From: DATAGF01 sp963834875
GTDB taxonomy: Bacteria; Actinomycetota; Thermoleophilia; Miltoncostaeales; Miltoncostaeaceae
Direction of reading: 5' to 3'
Assembly: GCA_963834875.1 (NCBI GenBank)
Contig: CAWIDG010000013.1
Coordinates: forward strand, 111,800-175,799
Length of the DNA stretch: 64,000 nucleotides
The notes under the pieces: generated by a model
What the model saw: only the letters and a program-made list of their open reading frames with translations
Database searches by the model: none
Told to the model about the DNA's origin: nothing
Shown: one piece after another, positions 9,239 through 19,881 of the stretch
Layout: every line of letters begins with the position of its first letter
Position numbering within the stretch: position 1 is the stretch's first letter
Position numbers and translations under genes: made by a program

Positions 9239-9361
9239 GCGCGCCGGCGAAATGGCTCCGGCCTTCGGCCGGGGCGCGCCGATCTGCGCAGATGCGCGAC
9301 CAATCCGGCCTTACCGCCTTCGGCGGGGCTGAGAGGCCGGAATTCACCGTTCTGCAGGACG
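9239..9361. repeat. further copy of the palindromic repeat
   Basis: This matches the arms at 6810-7091: GCGCCGGCGAAA, GGCTCCGGCCTTCGGCCGG, GACCAATCCGG, TACCGCCTTCGGCGGGGCTG and GGAATTC-CCGTTCTGCAGGACG all recur in the same order. It lies between the 3' end of the anti-sigma gene and the start of the hydrolase-LuxR gene. Reading through it from the anti-sigma frame would add a foreign tail, which suggests it entered close to the end of that gene. Confidence 0.8.
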
Positions 9362-9371
9362 CCCTCGAACG

Positions 9372-10111
9372 CTACGGCGCAGGACCAGCGCAGGACCTCG
9401 GTGCCCGGGGCGGGGTCGCCGTCGCCGGGCTCGGCCGTGACGACGATCGTGGGGAACTTCGCCGGGTCGACCGCGGCGGCGAGGGTCACCTCGCTGCGGC
9501 CGTCCTCGTCCGGGTGGAAGGTCCCCGCCGAGATCCGCTGGCGGGCGCCCGGGCGGTCGCCGGGGCCGACGAACCAGACCTCGTAGAGCTCGCCCGTCGG
9601 GAGGATCGGGAGGTCGTCGCTCGACAGCTCGACCACCCTGCCGATGCCGGTCTTGGTCACCTCCACCGAGGCGGTGGCGCCGCCGCCCCCGGGGTCCACG
9701 AGCGTCGCCGTGATCTCGCGCGTGCCGTCGACGCCGCCGTCGAGGACCCGCCCGCCGAGCAGGAACGCACCCGCGAGCGCGGCGGCCGCGAGGGCGGCCA
9801 CGCCGAGGCGGGGCGCCCAGGCCGGGAGCCGGCGGCGGGAGGGGCGCGCCGCCGGCGCGGCGCTCCCGGCGCGGCGCCGGGGTGGCCTCCCGGCGCACGG
9901 CCGCGAGGACGCGGGCCTCCAGGTTCGGGGGCGGCGTGGCGGCAGGCGATGCGAGCGGCAGGAGGCCGGCGACCTCCCGCAGCTCGTCCAGCTCGGCTCG
10001 GCACGCCTCGCAGGTCTCCAGGTGGGCCTCGAAGCGGGCCCGCTCGGCGGGCTCCAGCCGTCCGAGGGCGTAGCCGGCGACGTCGTCGTGGTGTCCCGCG
10101 GGGGCGCTCAA
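9372..10111 (-). CDS. RskA-like membrane anti-sigma factor (frameshifts near 9865 and 9380)
   Basis: Anti-sigma factor for the ECF sigma factor directly upstream. It starts at TTG 10111, overlapping the sigma stop by 4 bases (TTGA). The N-terminal zinc-finger part has H-x3-C-x2-C (HLETCEAC). A one-base gain near 9860-9870 moves the reading into the frame that carries the membrane helix (AALAAAALAGAFLLGG) and an extracytoplasmic anti-sigma-K-like domain (ELYEVWFVGPG, then FPTIVVTAEPGDGDPAPG). A second slip near 9380 would end the protein at TAG 9374-9372. Without it the frame reads on through the palindromic repeat. The membrane-anchored layout suggests control by regulated proteolysis. Confidence 0.75.
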
Positions 10112-10707
10112 ACGACGGCCCTCTCCTGCAGCTCCCGGCGCAGGGCGCGGAGCGCGTGGTGGGTGCGCGTCTTCACCGTGCCGAGCGGGATGCCCAGGCG
10201 GTCGGCGATCTGCGGCTGGGTCAGGTCCTCCTCGAAGTACAGGCGCAGCACCGAGCCGTGGATCGCCGAGAGGCTGTCGAGCGCCTCCCCGACGGCGATG
10301 CCCAGGAGCAGCTGGTCCACCGCGTCGACCGCCTCCGCGGTGGCCTGGGGCTCCTCGACCTCGCCCGTGCGCCCCAGGTCCAGGGGCCGGGAGGCGGCGC
10401 GCCGCCGGAGGTCGGAGGCGGCGGCGTGGGCGATGACGAACACGAAGGTGCGCACCGAGCCGCGCCCCGGGTCGAAGCGCGGGGCGCTGCGCCACAGCCG
10501 GACGAACGTGTCCTGAACGAGCTCCTCGGCCATCCCCTCGTCCCTCAGGAGCCGCAGCCCAAGGCGGTAGAGCGGCGTCTCGTAGCGACGATAGAGGTTG
10601 ACGAGCGCCTCGCCGTCGTCGCCGGCGGCGACCCGGGCGAGCAGGCGGGCCTCCTCGTCGCCGGCGGCCCCGTCCTGCGGGGCGCCGTTCCGCGAGAATC
10701 GCCACAT
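10108..10707 (-). CDS. ECF sigma factor (SigK-like)
   Basis: A 199-residue ECF sigma factor. Region 2 runs from about residue 30 (LVNLYRRYETPLYRLGLRLL, then ELVQDTFVRLWR and SVRTFVFVIAHA), and region 4 from about 140 (LFEEDLTQPQIADRL, then GTVKTRTHHALRALRRE). The ATG at 10707 is chosen because the upstream extension reads through a hairpin region and adds unconserved residues. It is encoded between a DUF4394 protein and an RskA-like anti-sigma factor. SigK/RskA pairs next to DUF4394 genes are a recurring arrangement. The sigma factor is presumably released on a cell-envelope signal. Confidence 0.9.
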   Translation of the reverse strand: MWRFSRNGAPQDGAAGDEEARLLARVAAGDDGEALVNLYRRYETPLYRLGLRLLRDEGMAEELVQDTFVRLWRSAPRFDPGRGSVRTFVFVIAHAAASDLRRRAASRPLDLGRTGEVEEPQATAEAVDAVDQLLLGIAVGEALDSLSAIHGSVLRLYFEEDLTQPQIADRLGIPLGTVKTRTHHALRALRRELQERAVV

Positions 10708-10784
10708 CCGATGCCGGACCGGGGCCAGGTTCCCTCCCGTCGCCCGCCGGAAGGCGAGCGTCCGCCTACCAGGTGTTCGCGGGC

Positions 10785-10816
10785 GGGCCCCGGACGGTTC
10801 AGTCCGACCGGGGCCC
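10785..10816 (-). terminator. GC-rich hairpin between DUF4394 and sigma genes
   Basis: GGGCCC at 10785-10790 pairs with GGGCCC at 10811-10816, and an inner CGGAC/GTCCG stem (10791-10795 with 10802-10806) closes a 6-base loop. It lies 12 bases beyond the DUF4394 stop in the direction of transcription and about 78 bases before the sigma start, so it could end most transcripts after the first gene. No T-run is visible, as is common at this GC content. Confidence 0.55.
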
Positions 10817-10828
10817 ATCTCCGCTGGC

Positions 10829-11695
10829 TCAGCGCTGGGCCAGCGGGATCGCGATGTCCGTGACCGCGCTCTTGGCGCCGATCTTCCCGAGCGAGCGGGC
10901 GCGCCCGTTGAAGAGGCTGATCTCGTACAGGCGGTCCCTCCCGCCGACGGTCAGCGAGGCGAAGGCGTCGATGCGGACGGTCGAGCCGTTGCGGACGGTG
11001 CTGTAGATGTCGAAGCCGACGGACGAGCCGGTGTCGACCTTCAGCTTGCCGGTCGGCACGACCAGGCCGGCGTTCGCCGGCGACTGGATCACGACCTGGT
11101 CGGCGGTCGCGTCGAGGTCGTAGAGCGTGGTGCCGGTGTCGGGGTCGGCGTCGTTGTTCGTGTACGCGGCCCCGGCCGTGCCCATGAACGTGACGGGCGG
11201 CGGTCCCGGCGAGGTGAGGGTCGTGTCGGTCAGCGTGTCGTTGTCGGCGTCCACGTTGTCGCGCAGGTTCTGGCCGGTGTCGCTGACGATCCGCAGCCGG
11301 TCGACGACGGGGTTGAAGTCCACCCCGAAGGTCGTGCCCTGCAGCGCGACGTTCACGCGCGACTTCAGCGTGGCGCGCGCGCCCTTGCCGATCGTGTAGA
11401 CGCCGCCCTTGTCGCCGACCGCGTAGAGGTCGCCGGTGGCGGGGCGGTAGTCGATGCCGACCACCTTGCCGTCCATCACCAGGCCGTTGATCTTGCCGAG
11501 GTCGCGCGTCCGCCAGGGCTTGGTCTCGGTGAACGACACGAGCCGCTGATCATCGGTGAGCCCGACGATCTGGAGCTCGAAGTGCGAGCCGCGGTCGTAG
11601 CCGCGGTCGAAGCCGCTGGTGGCGAAGGCGAGCGGTGCCCCGGCGGCGAGGCTGAGGCCGGCGGCGCCGAGGGCGAGCTTGGTGGAGAGCTTCAC
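10829..11695 (-). CDS. secreted DUF4394 domain protein
   Basis: A 288-residue exported protein. It begins with GTG 11695 behind an AGGAGG ribosome site and has a signal peptide (KLSTKLALGAAGLSLAAGAPLAFA). The mature part is a DUF4394 domain, a beta-propeller-like repeat rich in asparagine, aspartate and glycine (NGLVMDGKVVGIDYRPATG, DLYAVGDKGGVYTIG, FGVDFNPVVDRLRIVSDTGQN). Its function is unknown. It precedes the sigma/anti-sigma pair on the same strand and may be part of the envelope signal that the RskA-like protein senses, or a target of the sigma factor; that is inference from position. A divergent promoter region of 148 bases separates it from pyrG. Confidence 0.88.
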   Translation of the reverse strand: MKLSTKLALGAAGLSLAAGAPLAFATSGFDRGYDRGSHFELQIVGLTDDQRLVSFTETKPWRTRDLGKINGLVMDGKVVGIDYRPATGDLYAVGDKGGVYTIGKGARATLKSRVNVALQGTTFGVDFNPVVDRLRIVSDTGQNLRDNVDADNDTLTDTTLTSPGPPPVTFMGTAGAAYTNNDADPDTGTTLYDLDATADQVVIQSPANAGLVVPTGKLKVDTGSSVGFDIYSTVRNGSTVRIDAFASLTVGGRDRLYEISLFNGRARSLGKIGAKSAVTDIAIPLAQR

Positions 11696-11843
11696 GGGGT
11701 CCTCCTGGAGGTGGGTGCGGTGCTGCTTCCACCTCCCTGTTCGTGCCGCGACCGCCGAAAGGTTCACTCGCCCGTTGCCCGCCGAGCCCGGCGCTATCCT
11801 GGTGGGGTCGTCGGGCGAGGGAGGGCAGGTGGGAGAGACGCCG

Positions 11844-13478
<1,635 letters not shown>

Positions 13479-13482
<4 letters not shown>

Positions 13483-14615
13483 GCCCGGAGGACCTCGCCG
13501 GCCTCCATCCGGCGGCTCGGCTGATGGTGCGGCTGTGCGAGATCCCCTCGCCGTCGCGGCAGGAGGGGCGGGTCGCCGAGGTGGTGCGCGCCGAGCTCGG
13601 CGCGCTGGGCGCGGAGGTCACCGAGGACGACGCCGCGGCGCGGATCGGCGCCGGCTGCGGCAACATCGTCGGGCGGTTCCCCGCGACCGCGCCCGGCGGG
13701 ACGCCCATCGTCCTGTGCGCCCACCTCGACACGGTCCCGGTGAGCGGCCCGATCGAGGTCGAGCTCGTCGACGGCCACCTGACGAACCGGCACGCCGCCA
13801 TCCTGGGCGGCGACGACAAGTGCGCCGTGGCGGTGATGATCGAGGCGATGCGGCGGGTGCGCGACGAGAGCCTGCCGCACGCGGGCGTCGAGCTCCTCTT
13901 CACCCCCTGCGAGGAGATCGGCCTGCTCGGGGCGGCGGCGTTCGACCCCGCGGCGCTCCACGGCCGGCTCGGCTTCGTCTACGACCACACCGGGCCGGTC
14001 GGCAACGTCGTCGCCTCGGCCCCCGCGCTGCACAAGATCGTGGCGACCTTCATCGGCCGCGCCGCCCACGCGGGCATCGCGCCCGAGGCGGGCCGCAGCG
14101 CGATCGACGCCGCCGCGCGTGCCATCGGCAGGATGCCGCTGGGGCGCATCGATCCGGAGACCACGGCCAACATCGGCACGATCGAGGGCGGCACGGCGAC
14201 CAACGTCGTCGCCGAGCGGTGCGAGGTCACCGCCGAGACGCGCAGCCGCGACGAGCGGGCCCTCGCCGTGCAGCTGACGGCGATGCTCGACGCCCTCACC
14301 TGGGCCGCGAGCGAGCACGAGGTCGACCTCGAGACGCGGGTCGAGAAGGACTTCACCTCCTACCGGCTGGCCGAGGACGATCCCCAGGTGCGGATGGCGG
14401 TGGAGGTCCTGACCGCCCTGGGGCATCGCCCGCTGCTGGTCGCGAGCGGCGGCGGGTCGGACGTGAACGCGCTGATCCGGAACGGCTTCCCGGCCGTGAA
14501 CCTCGCCAACGGGCTGATCGACATCCACACGCCCGACGAGCGGATCGCCCCTGAGAGCCTCGAGGCGATGTTCGACGTCACCCTCGGGCTGATCGACGCC
14601 GCCCGCCAGACTTGA
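13479..14615 (+). CDS. M20 family metallopeptidase (peptidase T-like)
   Basis: A 378-residue zinc peptidase of the M20/M25/M40 clan, probably an aminotripeptidase-like enzyme acting on short peptides in the cytosol. Metal-site motifs are present: AHLDTVP (His and catalytic Asp), GGDDK (bridging Asp), PCEEIGLLG (catalytic Glu plus ligand) and a late INLA-type segment with DIHTPDE (last His). The lid domain with APALHKIVATFIGRAAHAG lies in the middle. The start is GTG 13479, overlapping the pyrG stop by 4 bases. It lies between pyrG and a Nudix hydrolase and is probably co-transcribed with them. Confidence 0.9.
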
Positions 14616-14717
14616 CTCAGCCCCTCGGACCTGGGGCCGCCCATCGCGACGACCCCGATCTACGAGGGCACCATCGTCGACCTCCGCCGCTCGGACTATC
14701 GCCGTCCGGACGGGACG

Positions 14718-15158
14718 GTGGTGAGCCGGGAGGTCATCGACCACCCCGGGGCCGTCGTGATCGTCCCGGTCGAGGACGACCACGTGCTGCTGGTGCGCCA
14801 GCCGCGCGAGGCGGTCGAGGAGTACACGCTCGAGCTGCCGGCGGGCAAGCTCGACCGCGGGGAGGACCCGCTCGAGTGCGCCCGCCGCGAGCTGGCCGAG
14901 GAGGTCGGGCGCGCGGCGTCGTCCTGGCGGGACCTCGGCGGCTTCTACACCGCCCCGGCGATCCTCACCGAGTTCATCCACTGCTTCCTCGCGACGGGGC
15001 TGACACCGGCGTCGGGGGCCGCCGCCGACGAGGACGAGGCCATCGAGGTGGTGGAGTGGCCGCTCGCCGAGCTGGGCCTCGCGATCGACGAGGTCCGCGA
15101 CGCCAAGACCCTCATCGGCCTCCTGCGCCTGGAGCGGGAGCTGCGCCGGGCGGGCTGA
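14718..15158 (+). CDS. Nudix hydrolase, ADP-ribose pyrophosphatase type
   Basis: Hydrolyses nucleoside diphosphate derivatives, most likely ADP-ribose. The Nudix box is GKLDRGEDPLECARRELAEEVG (about residues 44-65 of this call), matching G-x5-E-x7-R-E-x2-E-E-x-G. The frame is open back to 14616 and encodes a family-like lead (IYEGTIVDLRR, about residues -25 to -15). The true start is therefore probably upstream, where the only start-like codon is CTG 14631; GTG 14718 is the first standard codon. pyrG with an ADP-ribose pyrophosphatase nearby is a common actinobacterial order. Its end overlaps the opposing GNAT gene by 47 bases. Confidence 0.85.
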   Translation: MVSREVIDHPGAVVIVPVEDDHVLLVRQPREAVEEYTLELPAGKLDRGEDPLECARRELAEEVGRAASSWRDLGGFYTAPAILTEFIHCFLATGLTPASGAAADEDEAIEVVEWPLAELGLAIDEVRDAKTLIGLLRLERELRRAG

Positions 15159-15699
15159 GCCGCCGGGCGAAGAGCACGTAGTCGCAGCGGCAGGACTCGC
15201 CGCAGTAGGGGCAGGCGCCGGAGAAGCCCTCGACCGGCCCCGGCACCTCGGCGAGGCGCGCGAAGCCGGCCCGCAGCACCGAGCCCTCGATGTGGCACCC
15301 GTCGGGCGGGCTCCAGCCGAGGGCTGCCGCGACGCCCGCGCCCGCCGCCGCGCCCCACTCGAGGCGCGCCGCCAGCATCGCCGCGTAGAGGCCGCGGCCG
15401 CGGTGCGAGGGCGCGACGGCGGCGACCGTGAGCATGAGCGCGTCCGCCGCCGCGGGAGGCGAGGCCGCGAAGCGCGCGATGGGGTCCGCCGCGGGGGCGG
15501 GGAGCGTCCGGGCCAGCTCCTCGACGGCGAGGACCCGGCACCCGGCCAGGCCCGTCACGCGCCCGCCGTCCTCGGCGACCAGCGCGAGCCGGCCCGGCGC
15601 GGCCCGCAGGTCTGGCCCGGCGAACCACCCCGCCCCGATCGCGTCGTCGAGCAGGGCCAGGGCCTCGGGAAGGTCGTCCTCGCGCAGGGGCCGGATCAT
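15112..15699 (-). CDS. GNAT acetyltransferase-like protein with C-terminal Cys cluster
   Basis: A 195-residue protein. The front part is a GNAT fold: the N-terminal strand MIRPLREDDLPEALALLD, then the acetyl-CoA loop motif HRGRGLYAAML near residue 115. The last 35 residues carry CPYCGESCRC, a tight C-x2-C-x3-C-x-C cluster that could bind zinc, followed by DYVLFARRL. The acyl acceptor is unknown. The gene converges with the Nudix gene (47-base tail overlap) and is divergent from the helicase, whose start is 63 bases away. Confidence 0.75.
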   Translation of the reverse strand: MIRPLREDDLPEALALLDDAIGAGWFAGPDLRAAPGRLALVAEDGGRVTGLAGCRVLAVEELARTLPAPAADPIARFAASPPAAADALMLTVAAVAPSHRGRGLYAAMLAARLEWGAAAGAGVAAALGWSPPDGCHIEGSVLRAGFARLAEVPGPVEGFSGACPYCGESCRCDYVLFARRLSPPGAAPAPGAGGR

Positions 15700-15762
15700 G
15701 GGGGGAGCATGCCCGACGCGCACCCCGGCTCCGTCCGGGCGCGCCGCTACCGTCCCGCGCCC

Positions 15763-17853
15763 ATGGCCTCCACCCACGGCTACCCGCGCTGGCAGACCGC
15801 GCCGCCGACCGCGCCGCACATCGAGGCCCAGAAGGCCGCACGGGACGCCCGCTCCCCGCGCGATCCGCTCGCGTCGGACCCGGCCGCTCGCAGGCTCTAC
15901 CGGCTGCGGCCGCCGGCGGCGCGGGGCGCGGTCTCGGACCGCCTGCGCGCCATGCTCGACCCCGAGCAGCTCGCGGCCGTCGAGGGGGCGCGGGGGCGGG
16001 CGCTGATCCTGGCCTCGGCCGGCTCCGGCAAGACGCGCACGATCGTCGCGACGCTCGCCCACCTTGTGGAGACCGGCACGCCCCCGGAGGCGGTCATGCT
16101 CGTCACCTTCACCCGCCGCGCGGCGCGCCAGATGGTCGACCGCGCCACCCGGCTGACGGGCGCCGACCTCGGCGGGGTGACCGCGGGCACCTTCCACTCC
16201 GTCTGCCGCCGCCTCCTCCACCGGTACGGCCCGCTCGTGGGGATCCCCGCCACCTTCACGATCCTCGACGGCGAGGACCAGGCCGAGGTCGCCGCGATGG
16301 CGCGCGACGCGGTGCTGGCGGGGCGCGAGAGCCGGCCCGCGCTGCCGAAGCCGTCGGCGATCGTCGGCTTCGCCTCGCTCGCGGCGGAGTCGGGGCGCTC
16401 CCTCGAGGCCGTGGTGCTCGAGCGCAACCCGCGCCTGGGGGACCGGCTGGAGGACCTGACGGCGATCGCCGACGGCTACGCCGAGCGCAAGCTGGCCATG
16501 GCGGCCCTCGACTACGCCGACCTGCTCGTCCTCGCCTCGCGGCTGCTGGAGGAGCACCCGCGCGTGCGCCGGCGCCTGGCCGAGGTGCACCGCTGGGTCC
16601 TCGTCGACGAGCTCCACGACGTCAACCCGGTCCAGGCGCGCATCGTCGAGGCCCTGGCCTCCGAGGGCTCGCAGCTGGTCGCGGTGGCCGACCCGGACCA
16701 GTCGATCTACGCGTGGCGGGGCGCCGATCCGGAGGTCGTGAGCCGGTTCGCCCGCGGTGACGGCACGCGGGTGTTCCCGCTCCAGACCAACTACCGCTCG
16801 ACCCCCGAGGTGGTCGCGCTCGCGCAGGAGACGCTGCCGGCCGGCAACCCCTACGGCAAGCGGCTGCGGGCCCACCGGCCTGCCTCGGGGGCGCCGCCGG
16901 TGGTGGCCCACCTCGCCTCCGTCCAGGACGAGGCCGCGTTCGTGACCCAGATGATCGCCGACCTCATCACGGCCGGCAGGGCGCCCGGTGAGATCGCCGT
17001 GCTCTACCGGGCGCACCACCACTCGGTCGAGCTGCAGCTCGCCCTGGCGCAGGCCGGCGTCGAGTTCGAGCTGTTCTCCGGCGCCCGGTTCGTCGAGAGC
17101 GCCCACGTGAAGGACGTCCTGGCGTTCTGCCGCCTCCGCCACAACCCGCGCGACGAGCTCGCGTGGCACCGGGCGCTGCGGCTCTTCGACCGGGTGGGCA
17201 GGGCCGTCGCGGCGCGGGTGTGGGCGCAGATCGGCGCGCGGCCCGACCCGCTCGCCGCCGTGGCCGAGCTCCGCCCGTCGGGGGCTTCGGCCGCCGGGCT
17301 GGCGACCTTTGCCGCGACCGTCGCCGACGTCGCGCGGCTCGCCCGCCCGGAGGAGATCGTCCTGCGCGTCGCGCGCTCGGACTGGTACCGGGACCACCTC
17401 CAGCGCACCTATCCGAACTGGCGCGACCGCGAGGGAGATCTCGCCCGCCTGGCGGAGATCGCCGCGCGGGCGCCCGGCCTCGACCGCTTCCTGGGCGACC
17501 TGCAGCTGGCCGAGCGGGTCGAGGCCGACGAGGACGTCTCCGGGCCCGCCCGCCGGGTGACGCTGTCGAGCGTCCACCAGGCCAAGGGCCTCGAGTGGCC
17601 GGTCGTCTTCGTCCTCCAGGTCGAGGCCGGGTCCTTCCCGTCCGGCTGGGCGGTGAGCGAGGGCAACCTCGACGAGGAGGAGCGGCTCTTCTACGTGGCC
17701 GTGACGCGCGCGGCCGACGAGCTCTACCTCTGCCGTCCGATCGCCGCACGGCGCGCCTGGGACACCGGGCCCGACGCGCTCGCGCTCAACTCCGGCCAGG
17801 GGTTCCTCGACCGCGACCTGACCGGCCTGGTGGAGGAGTGGTCAGTGCGATGA
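15763..17853 (+). CDS. UvrD/Rep-type SF1 DNA helicase
   Basis: A 696-residue superfamily 1A helicase. The motifs appear in order: Walker A ASAGSGKT (about residue 85), motif Ia VTFTRRAARQM, motif II VDELHD, motif III ADPDQSIYAWRGADP, motif IV TNYRST, motif V VHQAKGLEWPVVF and motif VI EEERLFYVAVTRA. The N-terminal 50 residues (with YPRWQTAPP) are not part of the helicase core. Motif II is DELHD rather than the common DEFQD. It would act as an ATP-driven 3'-5' helicase in repair or recombination; which named helicase it equals cannot be decided here. Confidence 0.92.
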   Translation: MASTHGYPRWQTAPPTAPHIEAQKAARDARSPRDPLASDPAARRLYRLRPPAARGAVSDRLRAMLDPEQLAAVEGARGRALILASAGSGKTRTIVATLAHLVETGTPPEAVMLVTFTRRAARQMVDRATRLTGADLGGVTAGTFHSVCRRLLHRYGPLVGIPATFTILDGEDQAEVAAMARDAVLAGRESRPALPKPSAIVGFASLAAESGRSLEAVVLERNPRLGDRLEDLTAIADGYAERKLAMAALDYADLLVLASRLLEEHPRVRRRLAEVHRWVLVDELHDVNPVQARIVEALASEGSQLVAVADPDQSIYAWRGADPEVVSRFARGDGTRVFPLQTNYRSTPEVVALAQETLPAGNPYGKRLRAHRPASGAPPVVAHLASVQDEAAFVTQMIADLITAGRAPGEIAVLYRAHHHSVELQLALAQAGVEFELFSGARFVESAHVKDVLAFCRLRHNPRDELAWHRALRLFDRVGRAVAARVWAQIGARPDPLAAVAELRPSGASAAGLATFAATVADVARLARPEEIVLRVARSDWYRDHLQRTYPNWRDREGDLARLAEIAARAPGLDRFLGDLQLAERVEADEDVSGPARRVTLSSVHQAKGLEWPVVFVLQVEAGSFPSGWAVSEGNLDEEERLFYVAVTRAADELYLCRPIAARRAWDTGPDALALNSGQGFLDRDLTGLVEEWSVR

Positions 17854-17865
17854 GCGCGTGCCAGG

Positions 17866-19057
17866 ATGGCCCGGACGTGGAAGGCCGACAAACCCCTCCC
17901 CGGCGTCGCCGGCGACAGCGCACGGATGGTCGCCGACGGCCTGATGTCGAGGCTCCTCGACCTGGCCGAGGCGCTCCACGGAGCCGGCGAGCTCCGGCGA
18001 CACCCCGAGCGCGTCGGCCGGCTCCGGCGACCCCGCGCGCGCCGGCCGCGGCACCGGCCGTCGTCGGGGAGGCGGACGGGGGCGGCGCGATCCGCTCGCT
18101 GGTGTCGCTGCCCTCCCGGGTGGCCGCCGACGCGGCGGGGGCCGTCGCGGGCGGCGGTCGTGCCCGCGGTCGTCGACCGGATCGACGTGAACGCCCTGCT
18201 CGCGAAGGTCGACGTCGACGCGCTCGTCGCGCGGGTCGACGTCGACCGGATCCTCGACTCGATCGACCCGAACCGGCTGCTCGAGCGCGTCAACGTCGAC
18301 GAGCTGATCGGCCGGGTCGACGTGGGCGCGCTGGCCGGGGAGGCCCTGGAGGGCATCGACATCGGCGACGTGATCCAGGAGTCGACGGCCGGCATCGGCT
18401 CGGAGGCGCTCGAGGCCGGTCCGGGTCCAGGCGATGCGGGCCGACGACCTCCTCGCGCGCATCGTGGATCGCGTCCTCCTGCGGAAGCGCCCGCGCGACA
18501 CCGCCCTCGCGCGGCCGGACCGCCGACGCCGTGAGCCCCAAGCCGCACGATCCGCGAGCGAGGGCCCTCCAGGGGCGCCGCGCGGGGTTGGTGTCGCGCC
18601 TGCTCGCGCTGGCGATCGACGTCGTCGTCGATCATCCTGCTGGGGGTCGTCTGCTGGTCGTGATCGCGGCGATCCGGGCGCTCTTCACGGAAGAGTTCAC
18701 GGTCGAGGTCTCTCAGGACGAGCTCGGAGCGGCCCGCTCGCCGTCCTCCTCGCGCTCGCCTACATGGCCTACGGCTGGGGCCTGAACGGGCGCACGGTCG
18801 GCATGGTCGCCCTCGGGCTGCGCGTCGTGCGCGCCGACGGCCGCGATCTCACGCCGTTGCGCGCCCTCGTGCGAGCGGTCCTCTACGTCGTCTTCCTGCC
18901 GGGCATCCTCTGGGCCGCCGTCAGCCGCAGGAACGCGTCCGTCCAGGACCTCATCGTCGGCACGGCGGTGGTCTACGACTGGGGGCCGGCCGCCGCGCGG
19001 GTGGCGGGGACGTCTCGCTCGGAGCCGAGCCCGGCCCGCTCGGAGCCGAGCGTGTGA
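17866..19057 (+). pseudogene. RDD-family membrane protein with nonapeptide repeats, multiply frameshifted
   Basis: Pieces of one protein can be followed through all three frames. These are MARTWKADKPLPGVAGD from 17866, LVSLPSRVAADAAG near 18100, a repeat segment at about 18160-18400, then LVSRLLALAIDVVV near 18590 and the RDD-type membrane segments (YMAYGWGLNGRTVGMVALGL, then FLPGILWAA) up to the stop at 19057. At least four single-base slips are needed to join them. The repeat part is a run of 9-residue units such as VDVDALVAR, VDVDRILDS, IDPNRLLER, VNVDELIGR. RDD proteins are small integral membrane proteins of uncertain function. Error in the sequence or true decay are both possible here; the density of breaks is the highest in the window. 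Confidence 0.65.
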
Positions 19058-19881
19058 TCGTCTCCCGGCGCGCGGGGGAGCTCGTCCTCGTGCGCCAGGT
19101 GGACCACCAGGAGCAGTGCGGGCTGATGGCCGACGCCTGGGGCAACCAGGGCTTCGAGCGTCCCGAGCCCTTCGGCCCGGTCGCGCTCGCCGCGCGGGTG
19201 CACGACGAGGGCTGGCGCGGCTGGGAGGAGCGGCCCGGGGTCGGGCCCGACGGGCTCCCGGTCAACTTCTCCGACATCGACCGGTCCGTCCACGTCGCGC
19301 TCTACCGGGACGGCATCGCGCGGGCGGCGGCCCGCGACGCGGCGACGGGGCTCCTGGTGAGCCTTCACGGTCAGGGCCTGTACGAAGGCCGGCGCGGGCT
19401 CGATGCCGGCCCGGCGACCCCGCGGTCCGAGCGCGAGCCCGCGGTGCGGGCCTTCCTCGCCGAGCAGGACGAGGTCCAGGCCGGGCTGCGCGCCCGCATC
19501 GGCGACGGCGCGGCGCTCGACGCCTGGAGCTGGGCGGGCTACCGGCTGCTCCAGACGTGGGACGTCATGAGCCTCTTCCTGACGTGGTCGACCCTCTGGG
19601 ACCGTGGGGCGGCGACGCTGCCGCAGGTGCCGCGCCGGGTCGGGGACGCCGGCGTCGAGCTGCGGTTGCGGGCGGAGGCGGACGGCCAGGTCACCTGCGC
19701 GCCCTGGCCGTTCGCCGCGGAGGCCGTCAACCTGCCGGTCGCGTCGCGGGCGGTGCCCGGCCGCCGCTACGCCTCCGACGGCGACCTGGCGGCCGCGCTC
19801 GCCGAGTCCGAATGGAGCACGTTGGAGTTCCGTCTCCGGCCGCCGAAATCAGATACGGGCCTCACTCGGCCTCGTACTTGA
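19054..19881 (+). CDS. DUF3891 family protein
   Basis: A 275-residue protein of a family without known function. Typical elements are the opening RRAGELVLVRQVDHQEQCG, HDEGWRGWEE and NFSDIDR, and a histidine/aspartate-rich core with SLHGQGLY. The conserved DH and HDEGW residues look like metal ligands of an HD-like fold, which is inference. The start GTG 19054 overlaps the stop of the RDD gene. Its 3' end overlaps the opposing dodecin gene by 20 bases. Confidence 0.85.
   Translation: MIVSRRAGELVLVRQVDHQEQCGLMADAWGNQGFERPEPFGPVALAARVHDEGWRGWEERPGVGPDGLPVNFSDIDRSVHVALYRDGIARAAARDAATGLLVSLHGQGLYEGRRGLDAGPATPRSEREPAVRAFLAEQDEVQAGLRARIGDGAALDAWSWAGYRLLQTWDVMSLFLTWSTLWDRGAATLPQVPRRVGDAGVELRLRAEADGQVTCAPWPFAAEAVNLPVASRAVPGRRYASDGDLAAALAESEWSTLEFRLRPPKSDTGLTRPRT

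Noticed and set aside
6766..9586. Continuation of the recN frame for another 940 codons
   Set aside because: It passes through the palindromic repeat and antisense to two clear hydrolase genes; the natural RecN ending is found after one base correction.
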